Source: Hellea sp.
GTDB taxonomy: Bacteria > Pseudomonadota > Alphaproteobacteria > Caulobacterales > Maricaulaceae
Assembly (NCBI GenBank): GCA_029250925.1
Contig: JAQXEH010000058.1
Location: 1 to 64,000 of the forward strand
Reading direction: 5' to 3'
DNA length: 64,000 nt
How positions within the stretch are numbered: position 1 is the first letter of the stretch; each line of letters starts with the position of its first letter. The notes beneath the pieces are model-generated. The model was not told the origin of the DNA. It searched no databases and was given only the letters and a program-made list of their open reading frames with translations. Made by a program: the position numbers and the translations under genes. Of the stretch, positions 8,340 through 16,458 are shown piece by piece.

Positions 8340-9014
8340 ATGAAAAATCTTCAAAATATTTCCATTTGCTTTGACCTTGATGGAACTCTTATAGATACCG
8401 CACCTGATCTTATCAGGGTTCTAAATGATGTTATAGCACTTGAAAACCTACCTAAAACAAACTTTAAAGAAGCACGCAAAAATGTTGGTTACGGTGCAAG
8501 GAAATTAATTATTGAGGCACTAAGGAGAGAGAAAAAAGAAGTAAATAGTTGCCGTTTGGATCAGTTACAGGAAATATTTATGCACTTGTATGCCAAGAAT
8601 ATGTGTTTATTGAGCAAGCCATACCCGGGAGTTAGAGGTGTTCTTAATAGTTTAAAACAAAAGGGAGCAGAACTATCAATATGCACTAATAAACCAGGCT
8701 ACTTAGCACGACCGTTGATTAAAGACTTATCGCTTTCAAAGTTTTTTATACGAATTGTTGGCTCAGATGACTTAATCAGGAATAAGCCATATCCAGATCA
8801 TATTTGGACCGCCGCCGGTCATAGGGGAACTAAAAAAAAGATTATAATGGTAGGTGATAGTTTACCAGATGTAATATCAGCTCATAAAGCAAGAGTTCCC
8901 TCTATAGTAATGCAATATGGCTATTCGACTATTCCCGCAAGAAGACTTGGAGGTGATTATGTATTACAACATTTTAAGGAGCTACCTTTAGCAATAAACA
9001 AATTAATATATTAA
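8340..9014 (+). CDS. gph: Phosphoglycolate phosphatase-like HAD hydrolase
   Basis: A 224-residue HAD hydrolase of the Gph/PGP subgroup. Motif I is FDLDGTLIDT with nucleophile D12 and acid D14, motif II lies in ICTNKPG, the lysine motif in RNKPYPDH and motif IV in MVGDSLPDVISA. The helical cap between motifs I and II is the usual size. Probable role is removal of 2-phosphoglycolate formed in DNA repair or oxygenation reactions; other small phosphates are possible. AGGAAA precedes the ATG, and a TTGACT (8279-8284) upstream could be its -35 box. It runs divergent from glmU and ends 4 bases from the end of the hydroxylase gene on the other strand. Confidence 0.85.
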   Translation: MKNLQNISICFDLDGTLIDTAPDLIRVLNDVIALENLPKTNFKEARKNVGYGARKLIIEALRREKKEVNSCRLDQLQEIFMHLYAKNMCLLSKPYPGVRGVLNSLKQKGAELSICTNKPGYLARPLIKDLSLSKFFIRIVGSDDLIRNKPYPDHIWTAAGHRGTKKKIIMVGDSLPDVISAHKARVPSIVMQYGYSTIPARRLGGDYVLQHFKELPLAINKLIY

Positions 9015-9018
9015 TTGC

Positions 9019-9828
9019 TTAAGATGCAGGATCACTCATTGCTTCAATATTTGCACCCGCTTTACGAATAGCATCCTCAAGTCTGTCTTCAGCTGACTTT
9101 AAGTTTTTCTTTGGGTCTTGGTAGAAAGCAGTGAATTTCATTACTTGAAGAAAAGTAGCATTTAGTAATCGACCCCAAAATTTCATAGGTCTATCAAAAT
9201 CAAATAAAAGAATAACTCGCTCTTGGTCTGTATCATTCCAAACTTCATGTTCATAGGTATCGTCAAATACAAAAATCTCGCCCTCTTTCCAAGGTGTAAT
9301 GGTATTATCAACACGAATACGACAATTCTCAAAGTCTGATGGAATTATCAATCCAATATGAGACCTCAGTATACCTTTTGTAACTCCACTGTGAGCCGGT
9401 ATATGATATCCTGGTGCTAAAATCGAAAACATAGCAGTCTGAAGGTTTGGAACAGCCTCAAGTAATTTTGATGTTTTTGGAGCAAGAGATGAATTTTTTG
9501 CTAATCTTTTGCCAAATCCAAACAAAACAAAAGTTTTCCAGTTATTTTCAGTTGCTAAGCGATATTGGTCTGGTGAAATATCTTGGAAACCAGGTATGAC
9601 CTCTTTGAATTTCATTACTTCCAATGCTTCCTCTTTAATATCCAGCCAATTGTCTGTGAAGCTTTTAAGGAATGGAAAATATTTATTGTCAATTTTCGGG
9701 CTATCTGGAACAATTGATTGGCTAGACTGAAAGCTTGCAATTTTTCTCACAAGCTTTTTACCATTCCTTTTTACAAAAGCCCTTCTGGGATTTTGTAAAT
9801 GTTTAGGCTTTTCAATTACTTTTTTCAT
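9019..9828 (-). CDS. Aspartyl/asparaginyl beta-hydroxylase-family dioxygenase (LpxO/OlsC-like)
   Basis: A 269-residue Fe(II)/2-oxoglutarate oxygenase of the AspH fold. Spacing of key residues matches the family: H146 (PAHSG) and H194 (TYEHEV) as iron ligands, H157 (RSHIGL) eleven residues after the first and R204 ten residues after the second for 2-oxoglutarate. Bacterial members hydroxylate lipid A acyl chains (LpxO) or ornithine lipids (OlsC). The N-terminus is strongly basic, with no membrane segment. It is the last gene of a seven-gene operon full of lipid/head-group enzymes (70 bases after the previous gene), which favours a lipid or head group as substrate over a protein. The true substrate is unknown. 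Confidence 0.8.
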   Translation of the reverse strand: MKKVIEKPKHLQNPRRAFVKRNGKKLVRKIASFQSSQSIVPDSPKIDNKYFPFLKSFTDNWLDIKEEALEVMKFKEVIPGFQDISPDQYRLATENNWKTFVLFGFGKRLAKNSSLAPKTSKLLEAVPNLQTAMFSILAPGYHIPAHSGVTKGILRSHIGLIIPSDFENCRIRVDNTITPWKEGEIFVFDDTYEHEVWNDTDQERVILLFDFDRPMKFWGRLLNATFLQVMKFTAFYQDPKKNLKSAEDRLEDAIRKAGANIEAMSDPAS

Positions 9829-9898
9829 AATTAATAATATCTACTATAATTTTATTTATTCATTTGGAATATATTAATCTCAATAATTGATTTAATAA

Positions 9899-10657
9899 CT
9901 ACTTAATAGCAGCAAGTCTTTTTCTTTGCATCTGACTTCCGCCAAATAAGTCCAAACAAATTTCATAATCTTCGGGCGTATCGAGTTCAGCCCAAGTTTC
10001 TCCCTTAATGTTGGTGGTATCAACTACCTTACCTGATAGCGCTAAACCATTTATTGCAGATAAAAACCAACTTTTAGTGCCCTCTTCCATTCTCATCAAA
10101 CGCTCTAACTCGTTCTTAAAAATACTTGGACCATTCTTCATAAAGCGCAACATACCAATAGATTCACCTTGAGTTTGTTGAGGTAGCAATGTTTTACCTA
10201 TCGCAGTAAGTTGATAACCACTCAATGAAACCTTCATGTCATCACCATCATAATGTTCCTTTTGGTCTATCGTTACTGATATATTTTTTGGTGGAGCGGC
10301 TAATACCTTTTTAAGTAATTCAAGGCTAAACAATGTGTCACCATTTATAAGTAGAAAGTCATTATTCATCTCTTGCCGTGCCATCCAACAAGAAGCTAAG
10401 TTATCTGCCAATTGATAGAAAGGGTTGTAAAGAGTACGTACTTTTTCTCCGTATCTAAGTGACAATACCTCTTCTTCAACTAGGTGAGAGTTAAATCCAG
10501 TTACAATCGTTATTTGTTCTATTCCTCGATTTAACAAAGTATCAATTTGCAGTGCAAGAACAGATGACAAACCAACAGGAAGCAAACATTTTGGCAAATC
10601 AGTTGTTAAAGGCAACAGCCTTGAACCACGCCCTGCAGAAAGTATTATAGCTTGCAT
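9899..10657 (-). CDS. LicC-like sugar/alcohol-phosphate nucleotidyltransferase
   Basis: A 252-residue NTP transferase. It shows the glycine-rich loop LSAGRGSRLLPLT (6-18), LPKCLLPVG with the conserved lysine (K23), a metal-binding INGDTLF (104-110) and a late TWAELDTPEDYE. Such enzymes activate phosphosugars or alcohol phosphates (phosphocholine, inositol phosphate) with CTP or UTP. I placed the start at the ATG 10655-10657; an in-frame TTG at 10690 would add 11 residues and overlap the upstream gene. Its position beside a CDP-alcohol phosphotransferase suggests it makes the CDP-alcohol donor. The activated compound cannot be read from sequence. Confidence 0.82.
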   Translation of the reverse strand: MQAIILSAGRGSRLLPLTTDLPKCLLPVGLSSVLALQIDTLLNRGIEQITIVTGFNSHLVEEEVLSLRYGEKVRTLYNPFYQLADNLASCWMARQEMNNDFLLINGDTLFSLELLKKVLAAPPKNISVTIDQKEHYDGDDMKVSLSGYQLTAIGKTLLPQQTQGESIGMLRFMKNGPSIFKNELERLMRMEEGTKSWFLSAINGLALSGKVVDTTNIKGETWAELDTPEDYEICLDLFGGSQMQRKRLAAIK

Positions 10658-10680
10658 TTCATTAAACCTATTATAAAAAT

Positions 10681-11349
10681 TTAGTTCCAATTAACCAATT
10701 CAAAATTTTCGTCAATAGCGACTTTAGCTAGCTTTCTATCTGGATTGACAGCAACCCCCGCATCACTAAACCTTAATATATCAATATCTGAAATACTATC
10801 AGTATACATTTTAATAAAGATTTCTTTCCTATTATATGCTAGAATATTATCTAATAGTTGCTTTACTCTTTCTAGTTTTTCGGAACCATAGCAATTTTTC
10901 GATGCAAATTCTTCACTTAAAAAGTTATTTGTCCATCTCATATTAGTCGCAACCCAATGATCAATTTTTAATAACTCTGCTACGGGCTTCACTATTAGGT
11001 CAACAGCTGCACTTGCTATAATTATTATGTCACCAGAAGATTTATGATGATTAAGTGCCTCAATAGCCCCTGGACGTAGACCATGAGAAACTTCCTTCTT
11101 TGCAAATTCATAAGCTAATCTTTTCATTTTAACTTTCGAATGGCCGACCATACTCCATTTCATCATACTCTGCTTAACAGATATTCTTGGGGTATAACCA
11201 GCTTTATAACGCCACTGCGCAAAACCTGCAGATAATATCAAAGGTAGCCATATCCAAGGCTTATACTTAACAGTATGAAGGACAAATCTCCCCCACGTAC
11301 CTTTCTTGGTCAATGTGTAGTCAAGATCAAATATTATAATGTTTTTCAT
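10681..11349 (-). CDS. HAD-superfamily phosphatase, PSPase-like (HAD-IB)
   Basis: 222 residues. Motif I IIFDLDYTLTKKGTW supplies D8 and D10, motif II is the SAA in IIIASAAVDL, and motif IV is YTDSISDIDILRFSD. The cap between residues 20 and 100 is the four-helix type seen in serine-phosphatase-like and CicA/HAD-IB enzymes. Its ATG touches the stop of the fusion gene upstream (1-base overlap, TAATG). In an operon with CDP-alcohol chemistry it may dephosphorylate a phospholipid or head-group phosphate, as PgpP-like HADs do for phosphatidylglycerol-phosphate. That role is inferred from neighbours. Confidence 0.8.
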   Translation of the reverse strand: MKNIIIFDLDYTLTKKGTWGRFVLHTVKYKPWIWLPLILSAGFAQWRYKAGYTPRISVKQSMMKWSMVGHSKVKMKRLAYEFAKKEVSHGLRPGAIEALNHHKSSGDIIIIASAAVDLIVKPVAELLKIDHWVATNMRWTNNFLSEEFASKNCYGSEKLERVKQLLDNILAYNRKEIFIKMYTDSISDIDILRFSDAGVAVNPDRKLAKVAIDENFELVNWN

Positions 11350-13847
11350 TATCCACTCATCCAGCTTTGTGCTGGCTTTGGCAAAAACATACTATAAAAT
11401 AATACAATTAGATTAAACAATATACATACCCAAGTCCAAATTCCAACTGCATAGAAACCCCATTTACCTGCATCAGGAAACAATGGTAAAAAACATATTC
11501 CTATCATGAACACAAACATATTTGGATTTCTGCGCGCAGTAATAAACCGCATGAAAGAATTAATAGGTTTCCATACATGAATGTGAAAACCATGCTTAGC
11601 TATAAAAATACCTTCGATAATTCTATCAATGACGTATCCGGCTAAAATAGCCACCAAGGTTAAACTCATGAGATCAGATTGAAGATTTTGCCAAGTAAAT
11701 ACACCGCCTAAACCAGCAAACCACGCCCAATACCAAAACGGTGGATGAATTAAATCTATGCCATGATCATAAATATTACCCCACCATGAATAAGTCATAG
11801 TAGTTCTTGCTAACTTGCCATCTACAGTATCCAAAAATGTCATGAGCCAGCCCGTCAGAAAACCTAAAGCCCACTCACCTACCCAAAAATAATACAAAGC
11901 AGCAAACATTAATACAAGGCCTATAGTAGTCACCATATTTGGTGAAAATCTTAATGCAGCAAACAAACGTGTGACATGAAATGCAGGGATAGGCCAAATC
12001 CACTTAGTTACAAAATCAGTTATGCCCTTATAGGAGCTCGCAAATTGTCGGCGCATAATTTCAGATGGTGGTGTTTTGTTAAGATCAAGGGCATAAGGTT
12101 GTTCTGTTTTTCTCAGCGCCTTGTTATAACCATTATCTAAATCCTCTGGTTTATACCCATCAATATTAGTTCCTATTAAAACATCAGAATTTTTTCCAAT
12201 TATTTTGAGTGCTGTCTCTTTTTCTATCCCATTAGTACCTATAATTTTATCACCAGAAATTAATGCCATTTTATTTCCCTTAGCAAAAGCTTTAGCAAGA
12301 CCTGACGATAAAACCCAATTTAATTGTAAATAAATAATCCCTGAATTAATATCTGATGCAGCCTTATTCATTGCACGCCGTTGCCATTTCACTAAAGGCA
12401 TACCCCACAACTTTAATTCGGAAACTCCTATGAAGTTTATCGATTTATCAACACGCACATCTAATTTTGATTTTTTACCCTCAATGACACTTCTTAATGT
12501 ACCTTGAGTTAAATAAACTAAGATTCCAACAGATGTAATATTGGCAAGAATTGCTGCCCAACCAGGGGCCATTTTTCCGATTAAGAAACTCAGAAATATA
12601 AAAGCGGCAATATAGACTACGACTCCCGTTCCGCGGGCGTAAATAGCTCTTTCAGGTTTATCTGCCGCATATAAAACTGGATATAATGGAGCAGCTATAC
12701 CTGTCACAGCCGCTGCAAAAATTAGGAGTGAGGCAAGTGGTGCAGCCATCGCATAGTCAACAGAGAAGACCATACTTAATAAATTTGGTCCTCCAACTTT
12801 TACTACAAATGCGATCACGAGCCCAAAACTCAATAATGATATCGCTGTCTTTTTAACTAATCCCCATATTTTTTCAGCTTCGCCGAGGCTTATCATTTTA
12901 GCAAGCTCAGGATAAATTACCTGGTCAAGGAGTTTAAAGCCTTCGGAGAGTAATTTGGCCGCTTCCTCAGCAATTCTATAAATAGCCACCCATGTAGAAC
13001 CAAACACTCCCATCACCATTAATGCCGGTAAATGTGTCGTTGAAGCAGATAGTGTAGAGTCAATATTGGATTTAATCATAAATTTCCATAATCCACTTCT
13101 TGCTTTCAAAAGCGGGGACTTTGTACGTATAACTAACATTAATAAACCACGAGACCTTAATTCTAATAGAGCCATTGCAGGCAGAAAGAAGTAGGCAGCC
13201 ATTGAACCTATGTACCAAGCAAGAAGAAATCCTGTGAAGCCTGCATCATTATTTACTGCTATTATAACACCTAAAAATCGCGTGATTGGCATAACAAGGC
13301 CGTGAATTGCCAATATATGAAATTTATCAAACAAACGAAAGACACCGACCCCAACTCCCCTTTGTCTTAATAAAATCAAAGAACAGTAAAAAACTGCAAA
13401 ATATTTAAGGTTATCCATCACATAAGGTAAGTCGGTGTTAAGTAAGCCAGGTATAGAGCTTGATAAGCTAACAACACCAAAAAAAATACTAATGGATATA
13501 AGGAAACCAAAAACTGCAGAAATAGCATCAATTTTTAATCCAAACTTTAATAACGCGGATATTCTGGTAGCATCATTATTTTTGAGGTCATCTGTGCCAT
13601 ATCTAATGAGCGACTGCCATGACTGGAAAGCAGTCACTTCAGAAAAGAAAAGCATGTAAGCATGTAAAAAAAGTATTATACCCAATTCAGAGGCGCTTAA
13701 ACTTTTCGTTGCCAGCAATATACTTCCCAAACCTAAAAAAACAGCTGTCGACTTTGATGCTACCATCAAACCTGTATTTGCAGCTATGCGCCTTCCCACG
13801 GTATGTTTGGATTGAACATTTAAATTAGGACGCATATTTTGGTCCAT
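11349..13847 (-). CDS. Fusion: polysaccharide-type flippase + degenerate nucleotidyltransferase-like linker + CDP-alcohol phosphotransferase
   Basis: An 832-residue protein of three parts. Residues about 20-450 form a polytopic MOP/Wzx-type flippase (some 12-14 hydrophobic segments, opening with VGRRIAANTGLMVASKSTA). Residues about 465-620 are soluble and resemble the region that precedes the transferase in IPCT/DIPPS-type proteins. Residues about 625-832 are a CDP-alcohol phosphotransferase with a perfect catalytic motif: D673, D676, G677, A680, R681, G690, D694, D698 (DTVDGKLAR, eight residues, then GNIYDHGID). The chain would couple transfer of an alcohol phosphate to a lipid acceptor with transbilayer movement. 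The ATG at 13847 has a GGTGGAAG site; an ATG at 13835 is the alternative. It overlaps the upstream nucleotidyltransferase gene by 23 bases. No frameshift is visible at the junctions. Confidence 0.85.
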   Translation of the reverse strand: MDQNMRPNLNVQSKHTVGRRIAANTGLMVASKSTAVFLGLGSILLATKSLSASELGIILFLHAYMLFFSEVTAFQSWQSLIRYGTDDLKNNDATRISALLKFGLKIDAISAVFGFLISISIFFGVVSLSSSIPGLLNTDLPYVMDNLKYFAVFYCSLILLRQRGVGVGVFRLFDKFHILAIHGLVMPITRFLGVIIAVNNDAGFTGFLLAWYIGSMAAYFFLPAMALLELRSRGLLMLVIRTKSPLLKARSGLWKFMIKSNIDSTLSASTTHLPALMVMGVFGSTWVAIYRIAEEAAKLLSEGFKLLDQVIYPELAKMISLGEAEKIWGLVKKTAISLLSFGLVIAFVVKVGGPNLLSMVFSVDYAMAAPLASLLIFAAAVTGIAAPLYPVLYAADKPERAIYARGTGVVVYIAAFIFLSFLIGKMAPGWAAILANITSVGILVYLTQGTLRSVIEGKKSKLDVRVDKSINFIGVSELKLWGMPLVKWQRRAMNKAASDINSGIIYLQLNWVLSSGLAKAFAKGNKMALISGDKIIGTNGIEKETALKIIGKNSDVLIGTNIDGYKPEDLDNGYNKALRKTEQPYALDLNKTPPSEIMRRQFASSYKGITDFVTKWIWPIPAFHVTRLFAALRFSPNMVTTIGLVLMFAALYYFWVGEWALGFLTGWLMTFLDTVDGKLARTTMTYSWWGNIYDHGIDLIHPPFWYWAWFAGLGGVFTWQNLQSDLMSLTLVAILAGYVIDRIIEGIFIAKHGFHIHVWKPINSFMRFITARRNPNMFVFMIGICFLPLFPDAGKWGFYAVGIWTWVCILFNLIVLFYSMFLPKPAQSWMSG

Positions 13848-14580
13848 TTAGTATTTCTTCCACCAAGTCTTTATCAGCTGGCTTATCGACATCAATAGCC
13901 GCCTCAGCTATTGGAATGATGACTGCTTTAGCCGATAAATTCAGTTTGATAGAAATATGGTTAAAAGCTTCTTTTAATTTTAAACTTCCTAATAAATATT
14001 TTATTAACAAGAACCATGAGATATTTATCGCCAATTTAATTGGGTTTTTCCTAAGGTGTTGTACTTTTTCCCAATACTGAAAAATTGCCAACCCTTTAGG
14101 GTTAGCAATATAAAACAAATTGCAACCAGAAACAGATATATCTGAAAAATTCCAATATGTTCTTTTTACGGTAGGATAGGAGTTTTGTATTACAGATTTT
14201 TCTGCAAATGCCATAGAAAAATCTGCTCCATTTCGTTGAGCCTTTTCAACAAAAATCTTTAACATGTCTGTAGATAAAAGTGGGTGATCACAGGTTGTTA
14301 AAAGACTTGGGAATTCATTTCTTTTCGTCAACGCTATCAGCGCACTTCCTGCCGGCCCGTCATCACTAGGTAGCTCCTCTAAGCATTTATGGTGACCCGC
14401 ATCAAATCCAGAAACACCAAATGGTTTGTTTAAATTTGATTTTAATAGTGTTTTAATTACAAAATCTATCATAGGTGTACCATTGATTGGAACAAGAGCT
14501 TTATGACTGACACCCGCATTTAAACAAAGAGAGTCTTTCACCCCTTTTCTTTGCCCAGCTAAGATAATAACATTAACCAT
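13825..14580 (-). CDS. NTP-transferase (MobA/nucleotidyltransferase-like)
   Basis: A 251-residue nucleotidyltransferase of the GT-A fold. It has IILAGQRKG at the N-terminus, HKALVPINGTPMIDF (25-39) with the conserved lysine, and TTCDHPLLS, where the Asp should bind metal. The glycine loop is shorter than in GlmU-type enzymes, closer to the MobA/CofC style. The C-terminal part has no recognisable second domain. It overlaps both neighbours (1 base with the GNAT gene, 23 with the fusion gene). It probably makes a nucleotide-activated precursor for the same pathway as the second nucleotidyltransferase at 9899; the substrate is unknown. Confidence 0.75.
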   Translation of the reverse strand: MVNVIILAGQRKGVKDSLCLNAGVSHKALVPINGTPMIDFVIKTLLKSNLNKPFGVSGFDAGHHKCLEELPSDDGPAGSALIALTKRNEFPSLLTTCDHPLLSTDMLKIFVEKAQRNGADFSMAFAEKSVIQNSYPTVKRTYWNFSDISVSGCNLFYIANPKGLAIFQYWEKVQHLRKNPIKLAINISWFLLIKYLLGSLKLKEAFNHISIKLNLSAKAVIIPIAEAAIDVDKPADKDLVEEILNGPKYAS

Positions 14581-15731
14581 TATATTTTCTTTTGGTACAT
14601 TCTATATTTTTTGTAAGGAACGGCACTTGCTTGTTCACATATTGATATCATCCCTGAATTATTCTCCAGTATCCAACTTAATTCACAGTGACTAAAGCCT
14701 TTTTTCCTACCCGCCTCAAAAACAGTCTCGCAAAGTTTGGCTACCAATGATAAACCTATTCTGGTATTATGAAATTCTTTACGCAGTCCCATTAAGGGAA
14801 TTCTTGCCTGTTTAACCCCTCTTATCTTTAAACGCCAAAATAATTTAACCCAGCCAAATGGTAGAATTGAACCATTTAAACCCTCTATAGCTTCGTTTAC
14901 ATCAGGTATCATCCAAATATAAGCTATGGGTTTCCCCTGATACTCCCCGATCCACAAGCCCTCTTTGAACATGATGGGCCTAATTTCGTTGGCCATGTGT
15001 TCTATTTTCGTGTCATCAAATGGCACAAAACCCCAATTCTCACTCCATGCATCGTTGAAAATATCCATTACAATATTTAATTCATCTCTAAATTTACCCG
15101 ATCGCATAGATCGAACTTTAATATCACTGTTGCGGTCTGCTGACTTTACCATCATTTGGGTTATTTTCGGCCTTGGGTAGCCAACCGATAATTCAGCTTG
15201 ATAAGCAAACATATCTATTGCCTTTGTATAGCCAAAGCCTTCAACAATTTCCTTATATTCCTCCTTACCATGTAGCATCATAACAACAGGCGGGGTATTA
15301 AAACCTGAAATTAAAAGGCCACACTCTTCATTTACACTCCAATTTGCAGGACCTATAATTTGCTCTACACCTCGGCCCTTTAACCAATTCTCAGCGCTTT
15401 CTAACAATAGCTGTCCAAGTAAATTATCTGCGAGACAATCAAAAAAACCAAAAAAACCATCATTTTTTTTAGAATGTTTATTATGGTCCTCATTGATAAA
15501 AGCAGCAATGCGACCGACATCCTCACCGTTTTTGGTTGCTATAAAAAGAACTCTGTTATCAAAACTGGGCGCACTAGGATTACTAATTGGATTTATCTGA
15601 GCCTTACGTTCAAATTTTAGTTGAGGCCTCCAGGAGCTTTCATCTTTATAAATTTTATCAGGTAAGGCTAAAAACCTAATAATCTGCTCTTTATTACTCA
15701 CAATTTCTATTTTTAACGAGGATAAAGGCAC
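14580..15731 (-). CDS. Double-GNAT-like acyltransferase, possible bacterial ceramide-synthase-type enzyme
   Basis: 383 residues without signal or membrane segments. The first half has DVGRIAAFINEDHN, FFGFFDC, IGPANWSVNEECGLLISGF and NTPPVVMM; the second half repeats a GNAT-like pattern (MFKEGLWIGEYQGKPIAYIW, then FHNTRIGLSLVAKLCE). This widespread family is often labelled GNAT acetyltransferase or 'dATP pyrophosphohydrolase'. As I recall, the bacterial ceramide synthase of Caulobacter is a GNAT-type protein of about this size. The neighbourhood of lipid enzymes would suit an N- or O-acyltransferase, but no serine palmitoyltransferase gene is in the window, so a ceramide role is only a hypothesis. 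It shares one base with the next gene. Confidence 0.7.
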   Translation of the reverse strand: MPLSSLKIEIVSNKEQIIRFLALPDKIYKDESSWRPQLKFERKAQINPISNPSAPSFDNRVLFIATKNGEDVGRIAAFINEDHNKHSKKNDGFFGFFDCLADNLLGQLLLESAENWLKGRGVEQIIGPANWSVNEECGLLISGFNTPPVVMMLHGKEEYKEIVEGFGYTKAIDMFAYQAELSVGYPRPKITQMMVKSADRNSDIKVRSMRSGKFRDELNIVMDIFNDAWSENWGFVPFDDTKIEHMANEIRPIMFKEGLWIGEYQGKPIAYIWMIPDVNEAIEGLNGSILPFGWVKLFWRLKIRGVKQARIPLMGLRKEFHNTRIGLSLVAKLCETVFEAGRKKGFSHCELSWILENNSGMISICEQASAVPYKKYRMYQKKI

Positions 15732-15787
15732 TTAGGCTCCGTAACAATAAGGATGCATCACTTAAACTAATAATATAATTCAAGCAA

Positions 15788-16357
15788 TTAGGGTTTTACT
15801 AAATTTATTACAACCTCAATACCCTCTTGCGGTACATAGAAACTTGCTTCAGTCCACCTTGGTAGTCGTAAGCTTTCTATTACCGGGTTATTCGACACCC
15901 CATAGGGTTCTTTGGGTTTCAAATTCCAAGCTTTTTTTAATTTTCTATTTCCATCCTTGTCATGATAACTAACTAAAGCATATTCTCCTGGCGCTGGTAC
16001 ATTTATACACAAGCTAATTCTATCACTATCTGCAGGAACACGAATTCTTCTTAACTTTCCCGATTTTTTCATAAAATTCTTTTTACCGAAGAGCTCAACC
16101 TTAACTATTCCAGACTTTGATAAATTGGTAATTAATGTTCTAATTTGAGTTGATTTATCTACGCAAGAGTCTGCTTCATCAAATTTGTATAGCTCTAAAT
16201 TATTCTCTAACCCTATTTCAGATATCTTACCCCGGGGACCCACCTCAGATCCTTTCAAGTATGATGTATCATTAGCATAACTATTATAAGAAAAGGCTAA
16301 AAAATATAAAACAAGCGACGAACTAAGAAAAAAATTGTTAATGAAGTTTGCATTCAC
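15788..16357 (-). CDS. DUF2141-family exported protein
   Basis: 189 residues with an N-terminal hydrophobic segment (about residues 8-28) ending in SYANDT, a plausible signal peptide. The C-terminal half matches the DUF2141 pattern: VPAPGEYALVSYHDKDGN, then the stretch KPKEPYGVSNN. The N-terminal 60 residues are variable. Function of the family is unknown; members are periplasmic beta-rich proteins. It is first in the minus-strand lipid/head-group operon, 56 bases before the GNAT gene, and diverges from lptF over 101 bases. Confidence 0.8.
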   Translation of the reverse strand: MNANFINNFFLSSSLVLYFLAFSYNSYANDTSYLKGSEVGPRGKISEIGLENNLELYKFDEADSCVDKSTQIRTLITNLSKSGIVKVELFGKKNFMKKSGKLRRIRVPADSDRISLCINVPAPGEYALVSYHDKDGNRKLKKAWNLKPKEPYGVSNNPVIESLRLPRWTEASFYVPQEGIEVVINLVKP

Positions 16358-16458
16358 GATTAAGCCTCTATAATGCGACCATTAATGTATTGGCCGTTTA
16401 TATAATTATATGATTTATAGCCATATGAAGTAAAGGTTTTTTAGTAGTTAAATAATAT
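16358..16458. promoter_or_regulatory. Divergent promoter region between the lipid/head-group operon and lptFG
   Basis: The 101-base AT-rich gap must drive both operons. On the plus strand TATAAT occurs at 16369-16374, with TTTGCA at 16347-16352 sixteen bases upstream. A second AT block containing ATATAATTATAT (a palindrome, around 16401-16412) offers TATAAT on both strands. The exact boxes are uncertain, but shared control of LPS export and the surface-lipid operon is plausible from this layout. Confidence 0.35.
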
